Source: Weissella confusa (GTDB lineage Bacteria > Bacillota > Bacilli > Lactobacillales > Lactobacillaceae). Taken from it: DNA of 15,904 bases. A program made the position numbers and the translations under genes. The stretch covers positions 1 through 15,904 of the forward strand of contig CP168944.1 in the NCBI GenBank assembly GCA_041871065.1. The letters are read 5' to 3'. Below are positions 1-7,455 of the stretch, one piece after another (positions within the stretch are counted from its first letter, which is position 1; each line of letters opens with the position of its first letter). The notes under the pieces are model-generated. The model saw only the letters and a list, made by a program, of their open reading frames with translations. It did not search any database and was not told the origin of the DNA.

Positions 1-366
1 TTGGAGAATAAATCGTTTGCCATAGAAGATATGACCTGTGCGTCTTGTGCGCAGACAGTAGAAAAAGTGGCAAAAAAAGTGCGTGGGGGCACACAGGCTT
101 CCGTGAACCTAGCAACAGAAAAGTTGAGTATAGAATACAATGAACCAACTTTTTCGGTAGAAAATCTACAAAAAGCGGTGGATAATTCAGGGTATGAACT
201 GATTGCCCAAGAGGGAAAGACGCAAACCTTTGCAATTGAAGGGGCTGAATCTGTAGAGGTTGATTTAGCGACTAAAAAAGCAGTACTTGAAAGTCAAACA
301 GAGATTGATACCGAAACGCTCAATGCTGCTTTAGCAGAAACTAACTATTCAGTATTAAGTGCATAA
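1..366 (+). CDS. HMA-domain copper-binding protein of the cop operon
   Basis: A small cytosolic metal-binding protein of 121 aa, probably a Cu(I) chaperone or buffer for the CopB pump encoded downstream. Residues 1-70 form a complete heavy-metal-associated (HMA) domain with the Cu-binding loop MTCASC at 11-16 (Cys13, Cys16). Residues 74-121 look like a second HMA fold (start TFAIEG, end LAETNYSV) that has lost the CxxC loop and first helix, so it should not bind metal in the same way. The start is TTG at the first base of the window. If the window is circular, the codon frame continues back to the CopY stop codon 15 nt upstream, so TTG is the only usual start codon available. The upstream Shine-Dalgarno is poor. 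A 138-bp gap separates it from copB. An alternative is a remnant of the N-terminus of a CopA/TcrA-type ATPase whose body was deleted. Confidence 0.8.
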   Translation: MENKSFAIEDMTCASCAQTVEKVAKKVRGGTQASVNLATEKLSIEYNEPTFSVENLQKAVDNSGYELIAQEGKTQTFAIEGAESVEVDLATKKAVLESQTEIDTETLNAALAETNYSVLSA

Positions 367-504
367 AGTACGAATACCATTTATTCATAGATAGTAGATA
401 GAGATAAAGTATAGAACCCTTTTCATGAGAATTATATGCAGTGTTAGATGAGGAAGTTCTAAAACCTTAAATCCAGTCTCTAATATAATAAGGAGGAATT
501 AAAA
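367..504 (+). other. Spacer between the HMA gene and copB
   Basis: This 138-bp stretch shows no ORF and no clear terminator. It ends with a strong ribosome binding site (AGGAGG, 491-496) placed 8 nt before the copB ATG. The two genes are probably co-transcribed. Confidence 0.5.
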
Positions 505-2700
505 ATGAGGAATAACAAACAACATTCGTCGCATAGTCATCATAATAACGGCAACATGGATCACTCAAAACACGACCATAATGAAATGGATCACAGCAAG
601 ATGAATCATAGTGCGATGGATCACAGTGAAATAGATCATGGCGCAATGGAAGGGCATGCCCACCACCATCACGGCGACATGGATCACTCAAAACACGACC
701 ATAATGAAATGAAACATAGTCAGATGGATCACAGTGAAATGGATCATGGCGCAATGGGAGGGCATGCCCACCACCATCACGGTAGCTTTAAGGATATTTT
801 CTTGAAGTCACTCCCATTAGGAATTGCAATCTTACTCATTACTCCTTTGATGGGTATTCAGTTGCCTTTCCAAATTATCTTTCCTTATGCAGACGTTGTA
901 GCAGCTGTATTGGCAACAATTCTATACATTTTTGGCGGAAAACCATTCCTCATGGGTGCGAAAGATGAGTTTAATTCAAAAGTTCCAGGCATGATGTCCT
1001 TGATTACTTTGGGAATAACGGTTTCTTATGCCTATAGTGTTTACGCAGTGGCCGCTCGATATGTGACCGGAGAACCTGTCATGGACTTCTTCTTTGAGTT
1101 TACAACGTTAATTTTAATCATGTTATTAGGACACTGGATTGAAATGAAGGCATTGGGTGAAGCAGGGAACGCGCAAAAAGCATTGGCTGAGTTGGTGCCG
1201 AAAGATACTCATGTTGTTTTAGAAGACGATTCGATTGAGACTCGTCCAGTTGCTGACTTGCAAGTAGGTGATTTGATTCGTGTTCAAGCCGGAGAAAATG
1301 TTCCAGCAGATGGAACGATCCAGCGTGGCGAATCACGTGTAAACGAAGCGCTTGTGACTGGGGAATCGAAACCAATTGAAAAAAATCCCGGAGATGAGGT
1401 CATCGGTGGATCAACCAATGGTGACGGAGTCCTCTATGTGGAAATAAAGCAGACAGGCGATAAGTCCTTCATTTCTCAGGTTCAGACATTAATCAGTCAA
1501 GCTCAAAGACAACCTTCTCGAGCAGAAAATCTTGCACAAAAAGTTGCAGGATGGCTCTTTTATATTGCGGTTATTGCAGCTCTTATTGCCCTTGTCATAT
1601 GGATGGTTATAGCTGATGTACCAACGGCAGTTATTTTTACAGTCACCACATTAGTTATTGCTTGTCCGCATGCCCTGGGTCTGGCTATTCCATTGGTGAC
1701 TGCTCGTAGTACCAGCTTAGGGGCCAGTCGGGGATTATTAGTGAAAGACCGGGATGCTTTGGAGTTGACTACAAACGCAGATGTTATGGTTTTAGATAAA
1801 ACTGGAACTTTAACAACTGGTGAGTTTAAAGTATTAGATGTTGAACTCTTTAATGATAAATATACGAAAGATGAAATCGTTGCCTTATTGTCAGGTATCG
1901 AAGGTGGATCTAGTCACCCTATCGCTCGGTCAATTATTAGTTACGCAGAACAGCAAGGGATACGTCCAGTAAGTTTTGATTCGATTGATGTTATGTCTGG
2001 CGCTGGTGTAGAAGGTCAAGCTAACGGACATCGTTATCAATTAATCAGTCAAAAAGCATATGGACGTAATCTGGATATGGATATTCCAAAAGGAGCAACC
2101 ATCAGTGTCTTAGTAGAAAACGACGAAGCAATCGGTGCTGTAGCTTTAGGAGATGAATTAAAACCGACAAGTAAAGACTTAATACAAGCCCTTAAAAAGA
2201 ACAAAATTCAGCCGATTATGGCAACGGGGGACAATGAAAAAGCGGCTCAAGGAGCTGCAGAAATTTTAGGTATTGATTATCTAGCTAATCAATCTCCTCA
2301 AGACAAATATGAGTTAGTTGAAAAACTTAAAGCAGAAGGAAAGAAAGTTATCATGGTCGGTGACGGGGTCAACGATGCACCTTCTCTTGCATTAGCAGAC
2401 GTTGGTATAGCTATTGGTGCTGGAACTCAAGTAGCATTGGATTCAGCCGATATCATCTTGACACAGTCAGACCCTGGCGACATTGCATCCTTTATCGAGT
2501 TGGCTCAGAAGACCACACGTAAGATGAAAGAAAATCTTGTTTGGGGAGCAGGGTATAACTTTATTGCGATCCCAATAGCTGCAGGAATACTAGCACCAAT
2601 TGGCATAACATTAAGTCCAGCAGTCGCTGCCGTCTTGATGTCACTTTCGACTGTAATTGTTGCTATCAATGCTATGACATTGAAATTAGAGCCAAAATAA
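505..2700 (+). CDS. copB: CopB-type copper-translocating P1B ATPase
   Basis: A membrane pump of 731 aa that exports copper at the cost of ATP. Residues 1-92 form a cytosolic tail with about 27 His and many Met in MDHS/HHHH repeats, in place of an HMA domain. The P-type ATPase core follows: actuator TGES at 285-288, the transmembrane metal site CPH at 387-389, the phosphorylation motif DKTGTLT with Asp431, the P1B HP pair at 471-472, and GDGVND at 619-624. CPH together with a His-rich tail is the signature of the CopB/P1B-3 group (Enterococcus CopB, TcrB), as opposed to the CPC motif of CopA. The ATG at 505 is fixed by AGGAGG at 491-496. Length is normal for the family. It lies downstream of the HMA gene and would be controlled by CopY. 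Paired stretches in the His-rich region show that it grew by internal duplication. Confidence 0.96.
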   Translation: MRNNKQHSSHSHHNNGNMDHSKHDHNEMDHSKMNHSAMDHSEIDHGAMEGHAHHHHGDMDHSKHDHNEMKHSQMDHSEMDHGAMGGHAHHHHGSFKDIFLKSLPLGIAILLITPLMGIQLPFQIIFPYADVVAAVLATILYIFGGKPFLMGAKDEFNSKVPGMMSLITLGITVSYAYSVYAVAARYVTGEPVMDFFFEFTTLILIMLLGHWIEMKALGEAGNAQKALAELVPKDTHVVLEDDSIETRPVADLQVGDLIRVQAGENVPADGTIQRGESRVNEALVTGESKPIEKNPGDEVIGGSTNGDGVLYVEIKQTGDKSFISQVQTLISQAQRQPSRAENLAQKVAGWLFYIAVIAALIALVIWMVIADVPTAVIFTVTTLVIACPHALGLAIPLVTARSTSLGASRGLLVKDRDALELTTNADVMVLDKTGTLTTGEFKVLDVELFNDKYTKDEIVALLSGIEGGSSHPIARSIISYAEQQGIRPVSFDSIDVMSGAGVEGQANGHRYQLISQKAYGRNLDMDIPKGATISVLVENDEAIGAVALGDELKPTSKDLIQALKKNKIQPIMATGDNEKAAQGAAEILGIDYLANQSPQDKYELVEKLKAEGKKVIMVGDGVNDAPSLALADVGIAIGAGTQVALDSADIILTQSDPGDIASFIELAQKTTRKMKENLVWGAGYNFIAIPIAAGILAPIGITLSPAVAAVLMSLSTVIVAINAMTLKLEPK

Positions 2701-2766
2701 ACAGTTATTTTGCACATGAAATAATTGAATAACCTTATCGTTTAAAAATACAATAGTTTCACAGGA

Positions 2767-2809
2767 AAGGAAGAGATGAAATAATTTAAAAAATCATCTC
2801 TCCCTTTTT
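2767..2809 (+). terminator. Rho-independent terminator after copB
   Basis: An 8-bp perfect stem (AGAGATGA / TCATCTCT), extended by GG/CC across one mismatch, has an A/T-rich loop and is followed by TTTTT at 2805-2809. It lies about 70 bp after the copB stop and should end the cop transcript. Confidence 0.75.
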
Positions 2810-3063
2810 GCTCATAAGTCAATAAATTGGACTATTTTTATTCAGTTCCTTAGGCAACATTTGAGATACGATTACGATTATAAAAATTGATATACCAACC
2901 AATGGCTGCTTGGAAGACTGACATATTAGCCTCGATATCATCGAATAACTAAATACAGAAAAATACAATAAATATTATCAAACTAGGGACTATACTAGAA
3001 AACATCAGTACATTCCTTAACTCAGGGTCTATAATTACATAATCGCCCCTCGAAAAGACTATT
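2810..3063. other. Gene-free spacer around an IS remnant
   Basis: Between the copB terminator and the recombinase there is no intact gene. The stretch holds a transposase tail (separate entry) and A/T-rich sequence. Minus-strand reading frames here have no ribosome binding site or recognisable product. Confidence 0.6.
2850..2942 (-). pseudogene. C-terminal remnant of an IS transposase (IS3-like)
   Basis: Read on the minus strand, this stretch encodes about 30 codons ending in a TAA at 2852-2850, including FQAAIGWYINFYNRNRISN. The pattern of an aromatic-rich helix followed by YN-x-x-R-I is what is seen near the C-terminus of IS3-family OrfB integrase-type transposases. The frame is closed by a stop codon just upstream, so only the tail survives. 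The family assignment is tentative because the decisive DDE residues are missing. Confidence 0.45.
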
Positions 3064-3112
3064 AAAACAGCCCCCATTATCTGACTAGTAGATAATGGGG
3101 GCTGTTTTTTTG
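3064..3112. terminator. Strong bidirectional terminator before the recombinase
   Basis: A perfect inverted repeat of about 19 bp (3064-3082 against 3090-3108) has core CAGCCCCCATTATCT and a 7-nt loop. It is followed by a run of seven T on the + strand and preceded by AAAA, so it can work in both directions. It insulates the recombinase from the cop module. Confidence 0.85.
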
Positions 3113-3214
3113 TTAAGTGATATAATAAACCATAAAAGAAGTTTAGAAATACGGTCCTGGTCATCAATAAATAAACAATTTAATTATTTAATTTCAGAAA
3201 GGTATATTTGAATC

Positions 3215-3805
3215 ATGGCGCAACAAATTGTCCTACCCATCAAAGACTCCAACGTTTTAAAGATGGTACAAGATACACTTCTCGATAGTTTCCGTGCTGG
3301 TCGCCGAAATTACACAGTTTTTCAAGTTGGTAAGGCCACGCTACTACGTGTGAGTGATGTCATGACATTGAAAAAAGCAGATGTCTATAATCCAGACGGC
3401 TCTGTCAAAAATACAGCCTTTATTCATGATAAAAAGACTGGTAAAGCAAACACGTTATATTTAAAGCCTGTTCAGCAAGACTTGTTGCAATATCATGATT
3501 GGCTGGTCCAAGAAAATATCAATTCTGAGTGGTTATTCCCCTCGACAGCCCATCATGATTGCCATATCACCGAGAAACAGTTTTATAAAGTGATGGCGCG
3601 TGTTGGTGATCTACTAGGTATCAACTATTTAGGCACGCACACTATGCGTAAAACAGGTGCTTATCGCGTCTATACACAATCAAACTACAACATTGGCTTA
3701 GTCATGCATTTATTGAATCACTCAAGTGAAGCCATGACACTGACTTATCTTGGGTTAGACCAAGCTAGTCGTGAAACGATGTTAGATCAAATTGATTTTG
3801 GTTAA
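3215..3805 (+). CDS. Small tyrosine recombinase / integrase
   Basis: A site-specific recombinase of 196 aa that consists almost only of the catalytic domain; the N-terminal core-binding domain of larger integrases is absent. The full catalytic set can be placed: Arg45 (in LLRVSDVMTL), Lys73 or Lys74 on the beta-hairpin (HDKKTGK), His142-x-x-Arg145 (THTMRK), His169 (LLNHSS) and the nucleophile Tyr178 (LTYLGL). The protein is therefore likely active. The start ATG has only a weak ribosome binding site (AGAAAGG, 12 nt away). Its last part, including the stop codon, recurs in damaged form at 5302-5427 and 9415-9505, so this 3' end marks cassette borders. It is followed directly by an IS5-type fragment. 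Plasmid-borne recombinases of this size may resolve multimers or shuffle cassettes, but the target site is unknown. Confidence 0.88.
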   Translation: MAQQIVLPIKDSNVLKMVQDTLLDSFRAGRRNYTVFQVGKATLLRVSDVMTLKKADVYNPDGSVKNTAFIHDKKTGKANTLYLKPVQQDLLQYHDWLVQENINSEWLFPSTAHHDCHITEKQFYKVMARVGDLLGINYLGTHTMRKTGAYRVYTQSNYNIGLVMHLLNHSSEAMTLTYLGLDQASRETMLDQIDFG

Positions 3806-4039
3806 CCTATAAAAAATTTTGCTAATGAGATTAGCAGTTTAACGTCAGCCAAGGTAATCGTCGTTAAAAGAAATGAGTTACACCAATTTTCGGTTATCCC
3901 CCAACGGTGGCTCATTGAACGTTCATTTAGTTGGTTGGGAAATTATCGCCGTTTATGGCGTAACTGTGAGCGTAAGCTCAACACTAGTCTCATGATGGTT
4001 TCGTTAGCCTTTATCAGACTACTTCTTAAAAGATACTAA
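3806..4039 (+). pseudogene. C-terminal remnant of an IS5-family transposase
   Basis: The frame opens immediately after the recombinase stop codon and runs for about 77 codons to TAA at 4037-4039. It contains QRWLIERSFSWLGNYRRLWR followed by a Glu, then SLMMVSLAFIRLLLKRY. The W-x-x-E-R-x-F-x-W-L...R-R-L...E block is the C-terminal catalytic region of IS5-family (IS427/IS1031-like) DDE transposases. The first two thirds of the gene are missing, so it is inactive. The junction with the recombinase stop codon is abrupt. Confidence 0.8.
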
Positions 4040-4199
4040 ACAGCTTCTTAAAGACCTTCATAAAAAATAAGTAGGTTTCCGTTATATTCTTTATAAAAGT
4101 GTTTAGCAGTTGGGAGTCGTTGACAATTTAAAAATTTGTCTGCAGTTTCTTTTCTTTTAGTCTAAAATAGAGGTTAATAACTAACAGGGGAATTACTAA
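4040..4199 (+). promoter_or_regulatory. Upstream region of corA with a possible promoter
   Basis: An exact TTGACA lies at 4120-4125 and a TAAAAT at 4163-4168, but they are too far apart (37 bp) to act as a pair. No well-spaced -10 partner is obvious. The corA ribosome binding site is AGGGG at 4186-4190. Confidence 0.3.
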
Positions 4200-5111
4200 A
4201 TGATCAAACCCGAAAAGACAATCAATGGAACCAAATGGATTGAAACGATTCAAATCAATGCCGAAGAACGGGCAACCCTCGAAGATCAGTATGGCATCGA
4301 TGAAGATATTATTGAGTACGTCACTGATAATGATGAAAGTACTAATTATGTTTATGATATCAATGAGGACGACCAATTATTCATCTTTCTGGCGCCGTAT
4401 GCCCTCGACAAAGATGCGCTGAGATACATTACCCAGCCATTTGGCATGTTGCTCCATAAGGGCGTTTTATTCACGTTTAATCAAAGCGACATACCTGAAG
4501 TCAACACGGCACTTTACTCGGCATTGGATAATCCCGAGGTTAAGAGCGTCGATGCATTTATTCTGGAAACACTGTTTACAGTTGTTGACAGCTTTATCCC
4601 AATTTCTCGCGCCATTACCAAGAAACGCAACTATTTGGATAAAATGTTGAACCAGAAGACGAAGAACAGTGACTTGGTTTCACTTTCATATCTTCAACAG
4701 ACGTTGACCTTTTTGTCCAGCGCGGTCCAAACCAATCTCAGTGAACTCGCTCGTTTGCCAAAGACCCATTTTGGTGTCGGTGCTGACCAAGATAAAATTG
4801 ATTTATTCGAAGACGTGCAAATTGAAGGAGAACAGGTCCAACGGATGTTTGAGATTGAAACCCAAGTCGTTGACCGAATCGATCATACCTTCAACAGCCT
4901 TGCTAATAACAACCTGAACGATACAATGAAATTTTTGACAATTTGGTCACTGACCATGGCTGTGCCAACGATCATTACCGGATTCTATGGGATGAACGTG
5001 AAGAAACTCCCGTTAGCCGGGATGCAATATGCTTGGATGCTGACTTTGGGGATTTCTGTCGCCTTGATTGTGGCGATGCTGATTATGCTGAAGGTCTGGC
5101 GGAAGATGTGA
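4200..5111 (+). CDS. corA: CorA-family divalent cation transporter
   Basis: A membrane channel of 303 aa for Mg2+ and possibly Co2+ or Ni2+ uptake. The N-terminal two thirds form the acidic cytosolic funnel domain with long helices. The C-terminus has two transmembrane helices, and the first ends in the diagnostic YGMN motif at 263-266 (GFYGMNVKKLP). The second helix runs from about 276 to 298 and is followed by a short basic tail (KVWRKM). Length and motif placement are normal. The ATG has AGGGG about 9 nt upstream. The gene stands alone between an IS5 fragment and a decayed recombinase end, so it looks like an independent cassette. Why a plasmid carries it is not shown by the sequence; restoring divalent cation balance under metal stress is a guess. 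Confidence 0.93.
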   Translation: MIKPEKTINGTKWIETIQINAEERATLEDQYGIDEDIIEYVTDNDESTNYVYDINEDDQLFIFLAPYALDKDALRYITQPFGMLLHKGVLFTFNQSDIPEVNTALYSALDNPEVKSVDAFILETLFTVVDSFIPISRAITKKRNYLDKMLNQKTKNSDLVSLSYLQQTLTFLSSAVQTNLSELARLPKTHFGVGADQDKIDLFEDVQIEGEQVQRMFEIETQVVDRIDHTFNSLANNNLNDTMKFLTIWSLTMAVPTIITGFYGMNVKKLPLAGMQYAWMLTLGISVALIVAMLIMLKVWRKM

Positions 5112-5201
5112 TGGGTGGGGGACTTTTTTGGAATGTGTATAGTTGAGCAGTTATGCTATTTTGAGCACCCTTCGGCTTCTGAAATACGCTCCGACGACCC
5201 T

Positions 5202-5283
5202 GACCCCGGCCACATAAGACAAAAAATCCAGTAACGAACAAAAACCGTTCGCTACTGGATTTTCTGCCTTATGCTCTGGGGTC
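5202..5283. terminator. Terminator hairpin inside a larger imperfect palindrome after corA
   Basis: The inner stem pairs AAAATCCAGTA-CGAAC with GTTCG-TACTGGATTTT at about 5223-5262, with one mismatch and a short A/C-rich loop; T or A runs on both sides allow termination in both directions. The palindrome continues outward: GACCCC with CATAAG on the left (5202-5218) pairs with CTTATG and GGGGTC on the right (5268-5283). Confidence 0.7.
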
Positions 5284-5301
5284 AACCCGGGTCTTGTCAC
5301 A

Positions 5302-5427
5302 TGTTGGTGATCTATTAGGTATCAACTATGCTAGGCACACACACCATGCGTAAAACAGGCGCTTACTTATCTTGGCCTGTATCAAGCTAGTCGTGAGACT
5401 ATGTTAGATCAAATTGATTTTGGTTAA
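5302..5427 (+). pseudogene. Decayed copy of the recombinase 3' end (copy B)
   Basis: This repeats the end of the recombinase gene, from the VGDLLGINY region to the stop codon, at high identity. It has a 1-nt insertion and an internal deletion of about 80 bp (equivalent to about 3663-3742 of the intact gene) between short CTTA repeats. It still contains THTMRK coding sequence and ends in the same LDQIDFG plus stop. Nothing upstream of this part is present. Confidence 0.88.
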
Positions 5428-5527
5428 ACTCATGCCCTAACTAGACTTAAGCGATACTTTAGTTACTTATCAAGCTAAAATTTGTATTAAATATATAAGA
5501 GATAAGAGTTGATCATATGCAATTAGT

Positions 5528-5707
5528 TTACAGGGCAGAAGAAAATCTGTCCGTAAATCTAGCATAAGAGCAGTTATTAAAGAGCCTGGAAACTACAGGT
5601 GAATTCAGAAACATACTAAGCAGCACGTTGCCACCATCCGAGGTAATTGGTGCCCCATTGTCTGAAACTGCAACTAAAGGGTTGCTAGGTAATACTTTTT
5701 GAGTCAT
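5528..5707 (-). pseudogene. N-terminal stub of an IS1380-like transposase
   Basis: The minus strand encodes 59 aa starting MTQKVLPSNPLVAVSDNGAP, then ITSDGGNVLLSMFLNSP, and ends in FTDRFSSAL plus TAA. The Thr-Ser-Asp-Gly-Gly segment followed by a Leu-rich helix resembles the N-terminus of IS1380-family transposases (LTSDGG-type). Everything carrying the catalytic residues is absent. The last 14 codons and the stop recur at 15213-15257, so the truncated form itself has been copied. The family assignment is by motif only. Confidence 0.55.
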
Positions 5708-5807
5708 AATTTTAGACGCTCCAATTTTTGAGTATTTGGTTTGTTTTTCACTAGCAAAATATCATAACAAAGAGCTCCTATGGTTTTCACCCAACGGGTG
5801 AAAGCGC

Positions 5808-5852
5808 AAAACCCGCTGAAACGGTATTAACTTGCTGTTTCAGCGGGTTTTT
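5808..5852. terminator. Terminator hairpin after the regulator gene
   Basis: A 15-bp perfect inverted repeat, AAAACCCGCTGAAAC (5808-5822) against GTTTCAGCGGGTTTT (5837-5851), has a 14-nt loop and flanking T/A runs. It lies 40 bp past the stop codon of the minus-strand Crp/FNR regulator gene and can end that operon; on the + strand it is also a good terminator. Confidence 0.8.
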
Positions 5853-5893
5853 GTTTGTCTTGATGAATAATCTGGGTTTAAGTATAAATCAAC

Positions 5894-6586
5894 TTAACTT
5901 GATACAAATAATAATTCATCTAAATCAAATATCTCAACACATTTTTGGGTATGCCGTTTAATTAGACCTCTCTCTTCCAATGATGAGAACTTACGGCTTA
6001 TTGTTTCTGGGGTTGTCCCCAGGTAAGTAGCCAAATCTTTTTTTGACATGGGTAAAGTCACATAAGTATGGTTTTTTTCATCTTCAACATTTTCTGATAG
6101 AAAATCAATAATTCGAGCTTCAACAGGTTCAATACTGACTTGCACAGTTTGTTTTTCTGATAACTGTAGCCGTTTTGTAATATCCGATAATATTCGTCGC
6201 ATGATTTCTGGATAGCGATCTAAATATTGATCTAAATCCTTTTTATGAATCCTACAAATACTTGTTTCTGATATTGCTTCAGCATAATTCGAATGATAAC
6301 CTTCAGTCTGTAAAACAGCAAATTCCCCCATAAAATCACCCGGATGTAGGATACGTATGGTTTGCTCACGACCAGACTCACTTAGGCTATAAATACGTAC
6401 ACGTCCATTGTTTATGATATATAATGTGTCATCTTTATCACCAAACCTAAATAATAGCTCATTCTTTACGTATTGTACTTCATTCGCTGATTGAGCAATT
6501 AGATGCATTTGTTCATCATTGAGATGATTGAAAATCGGCACTAAACGTATACAATCTACATGACTATGATGATTATGGTATGCCAT
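5894..6586 (-). CDS. Crp/FNR-family (FLP-like) redox or metal regulator
   Basis: A transcription factor of 230 aa. Residues 18-130 form a cyclic-nucleotide-binding-type beta barrel (GDKDDTLYIINNGRV; HPGDFMGEF at 81-89), a long dimerisation helix follows, and a winged helix-turn-helix at about 179-212 carries the recognition segment TTPETISRKFSSLEERGLI. Glu194, Ser197 and Arg198 match the FNR recognition pattern that reads TTGAT half-sites. Cys12 and Cys111 are spaced almost like the redox-active pair Cys5/Cys102 of Lactobacillus casei FLP; there is no FNR iron-sulphur Cys cluster. The N-terminus HNHHSH could bind metal. The start ATG has AGGAG 9 nt upstream. It is the last gene of an operon with the HMA gene and dps, and that operon's promoter carries a perfect FNR box, so autoregulation is likely. 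Confidence 0.88.
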   Translation of the reverse strand: MAYHNHHSHVDCIRLVPIFNHLNDEQMHLIAQSANEVQYVKNELLFRFGDKDDTLYIINNGRVRIYSLSESGREQTIRILHPGDFMGEFAVLQTEGYHSNYAEAISETSICRIHKKDLDQYLDRYPEIMRRILSDITKRLQLSEKQTVQVSIEPVEARIIDFLSENVEDEKNHTYVTLPMSKKDLATYLGTTPETISRKFSSLEERGLIKRHTQKCVEIFDLDELLFVSS

Positions 6587-6602
6587 ACCGTTTGTCTCCT
6601 AA

Positions 6603-7154
6603 TTAATCGTTGTCTATATAGTCATCGTCTTCTAAGGCATCCTTATTAATAAATGCTTGAAGTTGCCAAATATTTACGTCTAAATAAGCTTTATAACTAA
6701 TGAGTGAATCTTCCAAAGCATCATTTCCTTCTTCTTGTGCTAAGCGAATTGCACGAATAGTAAATTCACGATTAGATCTAAAATCTTCTACTATCTGTAG
6801 GACCATCTCATCAGCAGTGTAATATTTTTCCGAAGAATCTTCAGAAATCGTTGTAAATTCTTGGAATTCAGTAGTTGTTGATGCCGGCTTAAATCCTGAA
6901 GCTAGTAAACGTTCTGCAATTTTATCAAACCATGCCTCATTCTCGTTATATAAATTTTCAAAAACATTATGCAATGCATAGAAATTTTTGCCTTTTACAT
7001 ACCAATGATATTGATGCAACTTTACATGTAATGTATGAATATTAGCAAGTATATGATCTGTAACAGCTGCAGAATTAATCTTAGTATGATGAATGTGTTC
7101 TTTATATGCTTGTTCGGCGGCTAATTTTTCTTGCCTTTCATTTACCGTTGTCAT
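6603..7154 (-). CDS. dps: Dps-family ferritin-like DNA-protection protein
   Basis: Forms a spherical dodecamer that oxidises Fe(II) with peroxide and stores the iron, which prevents Fenton damage. The 183-aa protein has the typical four-helix layout. The inter-subunit ferroxidase ligands align well: His50 (QYHWYVKG), His62 (ALHNVFENLY), Asp77 and Glu81 (FDKIAER), close to E. coli Dps positions 51, 63, 78 and 82. The ATG at 7154 is preferred over a GTG at 7163, because AAGGAAGG stands 8 nt before the ATG but abuts the GTG. The ATG lies one base past the stop of the HMA gene, so translation is probably coupled. Its place between a metal chaperone and an FNR-like regulator suggests a role in iron or redox stress. 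The acidic C-terminus (EDDDYIDND) is an extension. Confidence 0.93.
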   Translation of the reverse strand: MTTVNERQEKLAAEQAYKEHIHHTKINSAAVTDHILANIHTLHVKLHQYHWYVKGKNFYALHNVFENLYNENEAWFDKIAERLLASGFKPASTTTEFQEFTTISEDSSEKYYTADEMVLQIVEDFRSNREFTIRAIRLAQEEGNDALEDSLISYKAYLDVNIWQLQAFINKDALEDDDYIDND

Positions 7155-7155
7155 T

Positions 7156-7392
7156 TTATGCACCTTCCTTTACTTTTGAACTAATTACTGGATATCCTAA
7201 GTCTTCAATTGCTTTTTCAATTGTATTCAAATTGACCTGATTTTCATCAAAATCCACTTTTACCTTACTCGCATTGAAAAGTACTTTTACAGAATCTTTT
7301 TTTACACCAGCAGTCTGTTTTAAACCACGTTCGATTTTTTGTAAACATGATGGACAAGTTAATGTTTCTAATTTTAATGTTGCTTTAGTCAT
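7156..7392 (-). CDS. CopZ-like HMA metallochaperone
   Basis: A 78-aa cytosolic protein consisting of one HMA domain with the metal-binding loop TLTCPSC (Cys13, Cys16). The fold is completed by the typical ending of HMA domains, AIEDLGYPV. The frame extends 21 codons further upstream to a TTG, but the ATG at 7392 is chosen: AGGAG lies 8 nt before it, and the longer form would run through the promoter. The ATPase gene upstream has no N-terminal HMA domain, so this protein may supply the missing domain in trans. It heads the HMA-dps-regulator operon. Metal specificity cannot be read from the loop alone; Cu(I), Zn(II) and Cd(II) are all possible. Confidence 0.88.
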   Translation of the reverse strand: MTKATLKLETLTCPSCLQKIERGLKQTAGVKKDSVKVLFNASKVKVDFDENQVNLNTIEKAIEDLGYPVISSKVKEGA

Positions 7393-7413
7393 ATCTATCG
7401 CTCCTTTAAATAA

Positions 7414-7455
7414 ATTATATAGGCCATTCTTTTTAAGATACTTGATATAGATCAA
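7414..7455 (-). promoter_or_regulatory. FNR/FLP-controlled promoter of the HMA-dps-regulator operon
   Basis: An exact FNR consensus, TTGAT-N4-ATCAA (TTGATATAGATCAA, 7442-7455; palindromic, so the same consensus on both strands), lies directly next to the ATPase stop codon. Read on the minus strand, a perfect TATAAT at 7419-7414 follows, with no -35 hexamer. If transcription starts about 7 nt beyond the -10, near 7407, the box is centred at about -41.5, the classical class II activation position of FNR/CRP proteins. Confidence 0.82.

Larger units (their letters stand above)
5428..5893. other. Gene-free stretch with a transposase stub and a terminator
   Basis: No intact gene is visible. The stretch contains the 59-codon IS1380-like stub and its leader (minus strand), a terminator hairpin and A/T-rich linker. 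It separates the corA cassette from the metal/redox operon. Confidence 0.6.

Noticed and set aside
467..754. 95-codon minus-strand frame opposite the copB His-rich region
   Set aside because: Repetitive shadow of the CopB repeats with no ribosome binding site; copB itself is certain.
1118..1375. 85-codon minus-strand frame inside copB
   Set aside because: Lies wholly opposite conserved CopB sequence and has no start signals.
2949..3167. 72-codon minus-strand frame between copB and the recombinase
   Set aside because: It runs through the strong terminator hairpin and has no ribosome binding site or recognisable motif.
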